Part shown: positions 1-6,052 of the stretch, piece by piece | How positions within the stretch are numbered: position 1 is the stretch's first letter | Layout of the letters: each line of letters opens with the position of its first letter | Source of the DNA: Kangiella sp. | GTDB taxonomy: Bacteria; Pseudomonadota; Gammaproteobacteria; Enterobacterales; Kangiellaceae | DNA: 9,548 nucleotides | Assembly (NCBI GenBank): GCA_026195755.1 | Contig: JAPHRL010000144.1 | Span: 1-9,548, forward strand | Reading direction: 5' to 3' | Translations under genes and position numbers: made by a program | The notes under the pieces: generated by a model | Seen by the model: the letters and a program-made list of their open reading frames with translations, nothing else | Told to the model about the DNA's origin: nothing | The model's database searches: none

Positions 1-246
1 GTTATCGGCTCAAACCTGTTTAATACCCTCGCCGTAGTTGGTATTGCCGGTGCCATTCATCCGCTGACGGTTGATTCAGAAGTTCTCTGGCGCGACGCCA
101 TGTTCATGGGTGTACTGACCCTGTCGCTATTTGTTATTGGCTACGGGTTCAGGGGCGAAGGACGCATCAACCGAGTCGAAGGCGCGGTACTGCTAGCTGC
201 CTATGTCGGTTACACGACCTATCTGATCCGCTCAGTGTTTTTATAA
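1..246 (+). CDS. C-terminal end of a CaCA-family Na+(K+)/Ca2+ exchanger (partial)
   Basis: Reading frame 1 is open from the first base to a TAA at 244-246, giving 81 residues of a membrane protein whose start lies outside the window. The fragment opens with VIGSNLFNTLAVVG, which matches the conserved GSN-x-FN motif of the second alpha repeat of CaCA exchangers (YrbG-like and NCKX-like proteins), where cation-binding residues lie. Two further hydrophobic stretches follow, about residues 38-51 (MFMGVLTLSLFVIG) and 62-80 (AVLLAAYVGYTTYLIRSVF), separated by a short charged loop with GEGRIN. This agrees with the last helices of the family. The expected role is inner-membrane exchange of Ca2+ for Na+ or H+. 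The gene converges on the channel gene at 249-1706 with a 2-nt gap. The family call is good; ion specificity cannot be told. Confidence 0.88.
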   Translation, partial: VIGSNLFNTLAVVGIAGAIHPLTVDSEVLWRDAMFMGVLTLSLFVIGYGFRGEGRINRVEGAVLLAAYVGYTTYLIRSVFL

Positions 247-248
247 TC

Positions 249-1706
249 TCACTGAACATCCGGTAGTGACAGGACAGACTTAGCGCCCATTGCCAAATAA
301 AGAGAAACACTGTTGATTAACTGTTGCGATTGAGCGTCAATCAACTGCATTTGTGTCGATAAGTATTGCTGTTGCGCTAACAGCAGCTCAATGTAACTGG
401 CCGCTCCGAGCTCATGGCGCCTTATTATAATCTGCATGGCTTCTTCTGAGCTCTGGCTAGAGTGAGCTATCATATCTAACTTTTGCGCATCATTCTCAAG
501 CTGACGTAAGGTGTCTGCAACTTCCCGTAACGCCTCCAGAACCACATATTGGTAATTACTGGTGGCCGCCTCAAATTCAGCTAATGCCGCCCGTTTTTCC
601 GCCGGCAACCCAGGGTTAAATAATGGCTGGGTTAATTGTCCTATCAAGGACCAGACCGCAGATTCCCCACTGAACAAAGAGGCTGTCGATAGTGCCTGTG
701 AACCTATCTGACCATTCAGGTTTATGTTTGGGTACATATTGGCAATGGCAACACCATACTCGGCATTAGCCGCCTGCATAAGTGATTCTGCAGCCTGAAT
801 ATCAGGCCGTTGGCGAGCCAGTTCTGATGGAATGATCAATGGCAGATTTTTCGGTAAAGCAAAATCCTGTAGAGTGAATTCAGCAGTGATCTCTGAGCCA
901 GGATTTTCACCGGCCATAGTAGCTAACAGATGCTCAGTCTTTTGAATTTGATTGCGCAATACTGGAATATTGGCACGAGTCAGTTCAACTTCAGACTCCA
1001 ACAATAAAACCTCATGTTTTGAAACCTGACCTAACTCAAGTTGCTGCTTAACGATATCCAGTTGCTGCTCCTGCTTTGCCACCAGCTGCTCAGTAGCTTC
1101 CAGCTGACTTCTTAACTTTGCCTGATTAACTGCGGTATTAATCACCGTTGCCACCAAGGCTAGCTGCGTTGCCTCCAGCTCATAACGCTGATAATCCACT
1201 CGCGAAGCCAACGCTTCCAAGGCACGACTGTTACCACCCGATAAATCCAGTTGATAGCTAACATCTACACCAGCATTGTAGATACTAAATTCCTGAGGCG
1301 AACCCTGCTGTCCAAAAACTCCAGGATTAAACCTTTGTCTCTGTGCGCTGATATTGGCATCAACTTTAGGGTAACGTGTAGTGCCAACACGAGCCTGAAA
1401 CAACTCTTCCGCGCTGCGTAATTGTGCGTTGGCGGCTAATAAACTTGGGTTTTGAGATAATACTTTTTCGACTAAAAGATTGAGCGAATCTGACTTAAAC
1501 TGGCGCCACCACTGCTGCTCAGTTGCATCAACCCATTGCAACGTTTGACCAGTGGCCAATTCTTTATTATTACCAACCACAACGGCATCATCGCTAGCTG
1601 TGTATTGAGAGACCGATGGCGGTTCAGGTACTTTAAAGTCAGGAGTCACAGCGCACGAAGCCACCGTTGATAGTAACAATAAAGTAAGTGGGAAGCGGAT
1701 ATTCAT
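249..1706 (-). CDS. NodT/OprM-type outer-membrane efflux lipoprotein (TolC superfamily)
   Basis: This 485-residue protein is the expected length for outer-membrane factors of tripartite efflux pumps. Its signal peptide (residues 1-17) ends in a lipobox, VASC, with Cys18 as the predicted lipidated residue. Ala19 follows rather than Asp, consistent with outer-membrane sorting. An early WWRQF motif (66-70) and two long repeats rich in Gln and Leu (about 75-265 and 295-475) fit the two OEP repeats that form the barrel and alpha-helical tunnel. The segment PSELARQRPDIQAAE (293-307) is the NodT-family signature at the start of the second repeat. The ATG is preceded by AGGTAG, where the ribosome-binding site overlaps the stop codon of the cytochrome gene 6 nt upstream. 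It is the last gene of the operon and is the likely exit duct for the ABC exporter. NodT-type channels more often pair with RND pumps, so it may also serve the pump at 6053-9145. Confidence 0.95.
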   Translation of the reverse strand: MNIRFPLTLLLLSTVASCAVTPDFKVPEPPSVSQYTASDDAVVVGNNKELATGQTLQWVDATEQQWWRQFKSDSLNLLVEKVLSQNPSLLAANAQLRSAEELFQARVGTTRYPKVDANISAQRQRFNPGVFGQQGSPQEFSIYNAGVDVSYQLDLSGGNSRALEALASRVDYQRYELEATQLALVATVINTAVNQAKLRSQLEATEQLVAKQEQQLDIVKQQLELGQVSKHEVLLLESEVELTRANIPVLRNQIQKTEHLLATMAGENPGSEITAEFTLQDFALPKNLPLIIPSELARQRPDIQAAESLMQAANAEYGVAIANMYPNINLNGQIGSQALSTASLFSGESAVWSLIGQLTQPLFNPGLPAEKRAALAEFEAATSNYQYVVLEALREVADTLRQLENDAQKLDMIAHSSQSSEEAMQIIIRRHELGAASYIELLLAQQQYLSTQMQLIDAQSQQLINSVSLYLAMGAKSVLSLPDVQ

Positions 1707-1712
1707 TAGCGG

Positions 1713-2189
1713 CTACCTATAAAAGTGATCCACAAAAGGCTGTTTGAATTTTTGGTGGCAGGCGACGCAGGACTGCAATAAATCTGCATAGGTTTTTATG
1801 ACAGCATCACCCTCATTTTTTTCTGCAACTTTTTTTAACATCATTGCAGTATCGTGTGTCACACCATCCAGACTCTTAAATGCTCCAGCATCCGTGCCCA
1901 TAAAAGATAAGATACGCATTTTTTCAGTCATAGGCGGTTGCTCGTGATCAGCAACCAGCGGCGCAAGATCCGCCACAGCAACCAAATCTTCACGAATAAT
2001 GGCGCTGGCGATACGTTGCATATTGAGCTCTAGATCCTGCATGATTAGTCGCAGTGCCATTGGCTCAACATCACTTTTTCCCTCGTCCGCTGTTTCTGCA
2101 GCACTCAACTGCAAGGGAATACTGCTTAGGCCAATAGCCACACTCATCAGCAATGTTTTCATAGGCGTTGCAAAATTTAGTTTATTCAT
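1713..2189 (-). CDS. Exported mono-haem c-type cytochrome, c'/c556-like
   Basis: A 158-residue protein starts with a Sec-type signal peptide: a basic N-terminus, a hydrophobic core around residues 12-28 and a likely cleavage site after LSA (about residue 30). The only haem-binding motif is C141-V-A-C144-H145 near the C-terminus, followed by QKFK. The mature part is about 128 residues and looks largely helical. This architecture, with one CXXCH close to the C-terminus, is that of cytochrome c' and c556 four-helix bundles. The N-terminal helix (about 43-61) holds several Met residues (M44, M50, M57), one of which could be a sixth haem ligand as in c556, but I cannot tell. The ATG at 2187-2189 has GAGG about 8 nt upstream; Met10 has no ribosome-binding site. 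The gene lies 17 nt after the ABC ATPase and 6 nt before the channel gene, so it is embedded in the exporter operon. Its role is unknown: electron transfer, NO/CO binding or sensing are all possible. Confidence 0.85.
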   Translation of the reverse strand: MNKLNFATPMKTLLMSVAIGLSSIPLQLSAAETADEGKSDVEPMALRLIMQDLELNMQRIASAIIREDLVAVADLAPLVADHEQPPMTEKMRILSFMGTDAGAFKSLDGVTHDTAMMLKKVAEKNEGDAVIKTYADLLQSCVACHQKFKQPFVDHFYR

Positions 2190-2206
2190 ATTACTGTCCT
2201 CATCGT

Positions 2207-2920
2207 TTATAGATCAAAGGCTCTGCCCTCGCCTTTTTCTTCGTAAGTCACACCGTCACGAATATGATAAATTCGTTTAAACGTCGGAATAATTTTTTCA
2301 TCATGTGTCACTACAATAATGGCTGTTTCAAACTTCTTGGCCATGTCATTCAGAATTTTTATCACCGCCAATGCTCTCTCACTGTCCAGTGGCGCTGTTG
2401 GTTCATCCGCCAAAATCACTGGAGGCCGATTGACCAGACCTCTGGCGATAGCAACCCTTTGTTGCTCACCACCGGATAATTGCGACGGCATGGCCTTAGC
2501 CCTATGTTGCACATCGAGCGCTTCCAAAAGAGCTAAAGCACTATTTCTCGCCTCTTTGTTTGCGACTCCGGCCAGCATCGGTGGCAGAGCAACATTGTCG
2601 GTGACATCCAAAAATGGAATCAGGTAAGGTGCCTGAAAAACAAAGCCAATTTTGTCACGACGCAAAGCGCGAATATCTTTGACTTTCCATCCTTTGTCAT
2701 AAATAGTCTCATCACCCAGAATCATCGTTCCCGCCGAAGGTTCGATCACAGCACCCAAACATTTTAATAAGGTACTTTTACCCGAACCGGAGGGACCAAT
2801 TAAGCCCACCACCTCGCCCGGCGCAACCACCATGTTCACTTCTTTTAAAGCATCAACTGCAGTGTCTCCTGAACCATATCGCTTTCTTAACCCTTCGATG
2901 CGAATGCCTTTGCCACTCAT
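2207..2920 (-). CDS. ABC transporter ATP-binding protein, MacB/LolD/DevA-type
   Basis: The protein has 237 residues from the ATG at 2918-2920. All nucleotide-binding motifs are intact in this numbering: Walker A GPSGSGKST (42-50), Q-loop Gln96 in FVFQAP, signature LSGGEQQ (148-154), Walker B VILADEP (168-174) with catalytic Glu173, D-loop LDS (178-180) and H-loop His206 in VVTHD. The D-loop context reads TAPLDS where this family usually has TGNLDS. A TTG 30 nt upstream (2948-2950) would give a longer form. The ATG is preferred because GGGAGG lies 5 nt before it and the protein then begins where the family normally does. The ATG follows the permease stop after a single base (TAG-C-ATG), suggesting translational coupling. 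The protein should form a cytoplasmic dimer that powers the permease encoded just upstream. Confidence 0.95.
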   Translation of the reverse strand: MSGKGIRIEGLRKRYGSGDTAVDALKEVNMVVAPGEVVGLIGPSGSGKSTLLKCLGAVIEPSAGTMILGDETIYDKGWKVKDIRALRRDKIGFVFQAPYLIPFLDVTDNVALPPMLAGVANKEARNSALALLEALDVQHRAKAMPSQLSGGEQQRVAIARGLVNRPPVILADEPTAPLDSERALAVIKILNDMAKKFETAIIVVTHDEKIIPTFKRIYHIRDGVTYEEKGEGRAFDL

Positions 2921-2921
2921 G

Positions 2922-4124
2922 CTAGCCTCCCACCGCTTCAGCCGGATCAACTTTCAATGCAGCTCGAATCGCAATAATGCTCGATAAAATACAAATGATG
3001 ACCACAGCAACAAAACCTGCTGCTGAGTCCATGGGTTCCAGCAACACATATTTTGGAAAAGCAGGTGCACCAAAGGTCGCTGAAATCTTTCCAACTACAA
3101 AGCCGATGACTCCGAGTGCAATGGCCTGCTGTAATATCATGCCGGCAATGGTTCTATTTCGTGTACCGATTAATTTTAATACTGCAATTTCTCGAATCTT
3201 TCCCAGAGTTAATGTGTAAATAATAAAAGCAACAATGGCCGCACTGACCACCGCAAGGATTGCGAGGAACATACCTATCTGCTTAGCAGAGGTTGCAATC
3301 ATTTTTCCAATCAAGATGTCCTCCATGTCCTGACGAGTGTAAACGGTTAAACGTTTCCATTGCTCGATAGACTGTGCGACCTCTTTTGGTGAATAGCCTT
3401 TTTTAACCTGTACTAACACAGAATTAACATAAGGATTATTGGTTTGTGAATGATTTAAAGCGTCTAGCAATCCAGGCGCGCCAGGCTGAGTAAACTCAGG
3501 ATTCTGCGCATTGCGACGGCGTTGCTCGAGGATGGCATCATTGTCCTTCAAGAACTGGGCTTCCTGTGCATCTTTAAGGGGAATAAAGACCATCGGGTCA
3601 CCGTTTGATGACACCATCCTGCGAGTCAAACCAACAACCGTATATTGATTGCGCCGAATCTTTAAGGTATCGCCCACTTTAAAGCCAGTTGCTTCGTCTG
3701 CAACGGCTTCGTAATGACCACGAGTTATTTGTCGACCATTAATTAAATATGGCGGCCAACCTGGCTGACCGGGTTGTCCTGCAGCAATACCTGAAATCAT
3801 GCTACGCACATCTCGGTCACCATGCCTGACCTGCATCGTCAGGTAAGTCACATTGGCAGTACGTTCGACTCCAGGCATACTCTGAATGCCGCGCCATTCG
3901 TCGTCATAAATGCTGGATGATTCTGCATAGGGCCCGAGCGTATTTTTTTGTACCACCCAAAGATCTGCGCCACTGTTATCCAGCAATACTTTGGCGTCAT
4001 CGACCATGCCGCGATAAACACCCGCCATAATTAGAGTAACTCCTATTAATAGCCCAAGCCCAAACCCCGTAAACACGAACTTACCCCAAGAGTGCAATAT
4101 GTCGCGCCCAGCCAGACTGATCAT
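2922..4124 (-). CDS. ABC transporter permease, FtsX/MacB/DevC-type
   Basis: This 400-residue inner-membrane protein has the four-helix layout of type VII (MacB-like) ABC permeases: TM1 at about 14-36, a large periplasmic domain (about 40-280), then TM2 (283-307), TM3 (329-346) and TM4 (368-388). The cytoplasmic loop after TM2 carries GKIREIAVLKLIGTRNR (308-324), the coupling segment typical of FtsX-domain proteins, and the C-terminus KVDPAEAVGG is the usual family ending. In this class the permease does not carry substrate through the membrane; it moves the periplasmic domain to drive substrate out of the periplasm. The ATPase is a separate gene, as in DevBCA-like and LolCDE-like systems, not fused as in MacB. 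The ATG overlaps the adaptor stop by 4 nt (ATGA) and has GGTGGAG just upstream. The periplasmic domain contains a Pro/Gly-rich run (116-125) and a polar stretch (190-232). Substrate is unknown. Confidence 0.93.
   Translation of the reverse strand: MISLAGRDILHSWGKFVFTGFGLGLLIGVTLIMAGVYRGMVDDAKVLLDNSGADLWVVQKNTLGPYAESSSIYDDEWRGIQSMPGVERTANVTYLTMQVRHGDRDVRSMISGIAAGQPGQPGWPPYLINGRQITRGHYEAVADEATGFKVGDTLKIRRNQYTVVGLTRRMVSSNGDPMVFIPLKDAQEAQFLKDNDAILEQRRRNAQNPEFTQPGAPGLLDALNHSQTNNPYVNSVLVQVKKGYSPKEVAQSIEQWKRLTVYTRQDMEDILIGKMIATSAKQIGMFLAILAVVSAAIVAFIIYTLTLGKIREIAVLKLIGTRNRTIAGMILQQAIALGVIGFVVGKISATFGAPAFPKYVLLEPMDSAAGFVAVVIICILSSIIAIRAALKVDPAEAVGG
2926..2931 (-). promoter_or_regulatory. Ribosome-binding site that fixes the ATPase start
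   Basis: The minus strand reads GGGAGG-CTAGC-ATG, a strong Shine-Dalgarno sequence 5 nt from the ATG at 2918-2920. It lies inside the last codons of the permease gene, and the permease stop TAG sits between it and the start. It supports the ATG over the upstream TTG and suggests that ribosomes finishing the permease reinitiate on the ATPase. Confidence 0.8.
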
Positions 4125-5302
4125 TTATCTCCACCTATGAGACTTTCGACCACTTTAATCCGGCTATTAGGTGCTAGTCCTTTTTCGCTATGTAGCACGA
4201 CAGAGTCTCCCAACGAAATACCACTTTTGATTTCAACCAGACCGTCTAAATCTGTAGCGCCAATAGAAACAGGAGCATACTCAAGATCACCATCAACAAT
4301 TTTCCAGACACCTAGCACACCATCAATGCGCTTCAGAGCGGCGTTAGGAATAACCGTGCTTGCAGCTAAACTCTCCAGCTCAATGGTCACTTCTGCCAGC
4401 TCTCCTATTGACGGGAGTGGATCTGGCAAATCGTCAAAAATGATCTTGGCTAAGAACTCCTCCGTTACAGCATCAGCAATAGGCTCGACTCGATAAATTT
4501 CACCCAGCAACTCCTGGTTGGATTTAGAGCGTAACTTGATATGAGCTTTTAACCCTGTATTCAGTCCTGTTGCGTGAATCTGATCGAAGCGCACATTAAG
4601 CCAGATATCTGAAGGGTTAATAATTTCTAAAACCGACTGCCCAGCAACAACCGTTGTGCCCGGTTCTGCATTCCGACTTACCACAATCCCTCCAACAGGA
4701 CTGATTAAATTTAGATGGTCTTGCTGTGCCTGTAACCCTTTTTGTTCTGCTTGTTGTCGCAAAAGCTCTTGCTTAGCAGCAGCAAAACCTGCTTCTGCAA
4801 TTCGAAGTTCTTGCTGCTTAACAGCAAACTGTTCTTCACTTATTGAGCTTACAGTTAATAACTTGTCGTATCGTTCAAATTGATCTTGAGCAAATTGATA
4901 GCGCGTTTCCGCCTCTTTCAGTTGCGCTTTCGCTCGCATCAGTGCGGACTGCTGTGCTTGCAAACGTTGCTCCAGATCGACCGGATTCATGGTTCCTAAT
5001 AATTGCCCCTCTTGAACTTCGTCACCGATGTCTACATGCAATTGTTTAACCCGTCCAGGTACCGTTGGTCCCACTTTATAGCGATAACGCGCTTCAACGG
5101 TTCCAATCCCAAATAAGGCCGGCGAAATATTTGCCTGAGTCACTTTCGTTTCGGTGACTAAAATCGGAGAAAGGGGCCCTGATCGAAGAATCACATACAA
5201 AAAGAGCAGGGCTAACGGCAACATGATTGCTATCAGTGCCATAGTTCGCTTGTGTTCAAATAGCTTTTTAATCGACAAGCCTTTAATCAATTTTTGCTTC
5301 AT
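4121..5302 (-). CDS. Periplasmic adaptor (HlyD/MacA-type membrane-fusion protein) of the ABC exporter
   Basis: The protein has 393 residues with a basic cytoplasmic N-terminus and one membrane anchor at about 21-39, not a lipobox. It then shows the usual adaptor order: first half of the biotinyl-lipoyl domain (about 72-106, with VPGRVKQLHVDIGDEVQEGQ), a Gln/Ala/Glu-rich coiled-coil hairpin (about 107-195), second lipoyl half (about 196-228, with SPVGGIVVSRNAEPGTTV), beta-barrel (232-312) and membrane-proximal domain (313-390). Adaptors of this type join the inner-membrane ABC complex to an outer-membrane channel. The start lies 2 nt after the tetR stop (TAG-AG-ATG), with only a weak GGGG ribosome-binding site, and its stop overlaps the permease start by 4 nt. 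Gene order puts it with the ABC permease rather than with the RND pump, which has its own adaptor at 9142-9548. Confidence 0.94.
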   Translation of the reverse strand: MKQKLIKGLSIKKLFEHKRTMALIAIMLPLALLFLYVILRSGPLSPILVTETKVTQANISPALFGIGTVEARYRYKVGPTVPGRVKQLHVDIGDEVQEGQLLGTMNPVDLEQRLQAQQSALMRAKAQLKEAETRYQFAQDQFERYDKLLTVSSISEEQFAVKQQELRIAEAGFAAAKQELLRQQAEQKGLQAQQDHLNLISPVGGIVVSRNAEPGTTVVAGQSVLEIINPSDIWLNVRFDQIHATGLNTGLKAHIKLRSKSNQELLGEIYRVEPIADAVTEEFLAKIIFDDLPDPLPSIGELAEVTIELESLAASTVIPNAALKRIDGVLGVWKIVDGDLEYAPVSIGATDLDGLVEIKSGISLGDSVVLHSEKGLAPNSRIKVVESLIGGDK

Positions 5303-5304
5303 CT

Positions 5305-5907
5305 CTAGCCCCGTATACCACGTTGATAAATAGCGAAGACTCCCGGGGCATCCTTACGCATTTTTTTGACATCTCCAGCCAATAAAGACTGCATCACTAA
5401 GCCCTGTATCGTACCGATAAACAACAGAGCAGCAGATTGAGTGTCTAGCTCAGGATCTAACTCCCCACTATTGATTCCCTCATCAAGTAAAGCCTTCAAC
5501 TTTATGCTATAACCTTCAATCATTAGCTGCACCAGACGCTTAGGTGCACTATCTTTTGCTCCCTGCAACTCACCAAAAAGCATTCTCGGCACACCTGGGT
5601 GCTTACAGACAAACTCTACATGAGCCATAAACATAGCCTCAAGCGCTGCCATTGGTGATGGGTTCTTACTGATGGCTTTGTCGATGCGCGCTAATAAGCG
5701 TTTTGAAACCCACTCCATGACCGATGACAGAATCGCCTCCTTGTTCGGGAAATGGCGAAACAAAGCACCTTGAGTCACCCCCATACGCTTAGCAATTGCA
5801 GCGGTAGTAATCTCGCTGGGGTTTTGCTCCCCTGCTAATTCAACCACTGTTTCAACCGTGACTTCACGGCGCTCGTCTGCACGAAGATTCTTAGAAGAAG
5901 TTTTCAT
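5305..5907 (-). CDS. TetR/AcrR-family transcriptional repressor
   Basis: This 200-residue protein has the standard TetR layout. The N-terminal helix-turn-helix covers about residues 33-60 (ITTAAIAKRMGVTQGALFRH, then FPNKEAIL), with the recognition helix around VTQGALFRHF. The C-terminal part (about 65-200) is helical and should form the ligand pocket and dimer interface; it does not reveal the ligand. The ATG at 5905-5907 has GGAG at 5915-5918, 7 nt upstream. It is the first gene of the efflux operon, 2 nt before the adaptor gene, so the repressor is made from the same transcript as the pump. A perfect 14-bp inverted repeat just upstream overlaps the proposed promoter and is the obvious operator. 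The likely mode is negative autoregulation relieved by a pump substrate, inferred from family behaviour and site position. Confidence 0.93.
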   Translation of the reverse strand: MKTSSKNLRADERREVTVETVVELAGEQNPSEITTAAIAKRMGVTQGALFRHFPNKEAILSSVMEWVSKRLLARIDKAISKNPSPMAALEAMFMAHVEFVCKHPGVPRMLFGELQGAKDSAPKRLVQLMIEGYSIKLKALLDEGINSGELDPELDTQSAALLFIGTIQGLVMQSLLAGDVKKMRKDAPGVFAIYQRGIRG

Positions 5908-5922
5908 GTCCTAACTCCAAAC

Positions 5923-5954
5923 ATAAAAGATAGTAATTGGTTACTATCTTTTAT
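5923..5954. promoter_or_regulatory. Perfect inverted repeat, probable TetR operator
   Basis: ATAAAAGATAGTAA (5923-5936) and TTACTATCTTTTAT (5941-5954) are exact reverse complements separated by TTGG. Arms of this length without mismatch are very unlikely by chance in a 145-bp gap. The site is centred about 32 bp upstream of the tetR start and covers the proposed -10 and promoter spacer. TetR-family dimers typically bind AT-rich palindromes of this kind next to their own gene. No T-run follows either arm in a way that would suggest a terminator instead. Confidence 0.8.
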
Positions 5955-5957
5955 CAA
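5930..5957 (-). promoter_or_regulatory. Predicted sigma-70 promoter of the tetR-efflux operon
   Basis: On the minus strand, TTGATA (5952-5957, five of six matches to the -35 consensus) is followed by a 16-bp spacer and TACTAT (5930-5935, four of six matches, including the most conserved positions). The -10 lies in one arm of the inverted repeat and the spacer covers the other, so bound repressor would exclude RNA polymerase. A second -35 candidate, TTGACG at 5969-5974, has no comparably good -10 at 16-18 bp. The transcript would start around 5920-5924, shortly before the tetR ribosome-binding site. Confidence 0.5.
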
Positions 5958-5992
5958 TTTACTCATTTCGTCAAGCTAAACCTCACTCATTC

Positions 5993-6017
5993 GGTAAAAA
6001 ATGAATAAATTTTTACC
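5993..6017. other. AT-rich stem-loop between the RND gene and the tetR operon
   Basis: GGTAAAAA (5993-6000) and TTTTTACC (6010-6017) pair perfectly around a 9-nt loop. The hairpin lies 36 nt beyond the RND stop in the direction of transcription. It has only two G-C pairs and is followed on the minus strand by GAATGAGTGAGG rather than a U-run, so it is a poor intrinsic terminator. It could slow polymerase, protect the mRNA 3' end or be a protein-binding palindrome; the repeat is clear but its role is not. Confidence 0.4.
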
Positions 6018-6052
6018 AGTCACCTACCAAATTTAAGCTTAAACTGAGAAAC

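Noticed and set aside
248..272. Short inverted repeat TCACT/AGTGA at the convergent gene ends as a bidirectional terminator
   Set aside because: The stem has only 5 bp with an 11-nt loop, and there is no T-run on either side.
2160..2162. Met10 as the cytochrome start
   Set aside because: No ribosome-binding site precedes it, whereas the first ATG has GAGG about 8 nt upstream; both would keep a usable signal peptide.
1999..2280. Plus-strand open frame across the cytochrome and ATPase gene ends
   Set aside because: It lies antisense to two well-supported genes and shows no family features.
2921..2950. Longer ATPase form starting at TTG 2948-2950
   Set aside because: It would add 10 residues that are not typical of the family and overlap the permease end. 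The ATG at 2918-2920 has a strong GGGAGG 5 nt upstream.
5969..5974. TTGACG as the -35 of the tetR promoter
   Set aside because: No hexamer resembling TATAAT lies 16-18 bp downstream; the pair at 5952-5957 and 5930-5935 fits better.
6032..6043. 12-bp palindrome TTTAAGCTTAAA after the RND stop
   Set aside because: It has no loop, is AT-rich, and a 12-bp self-complementary stretch can arise by chance; no adjoining U-tract supports a terminator.
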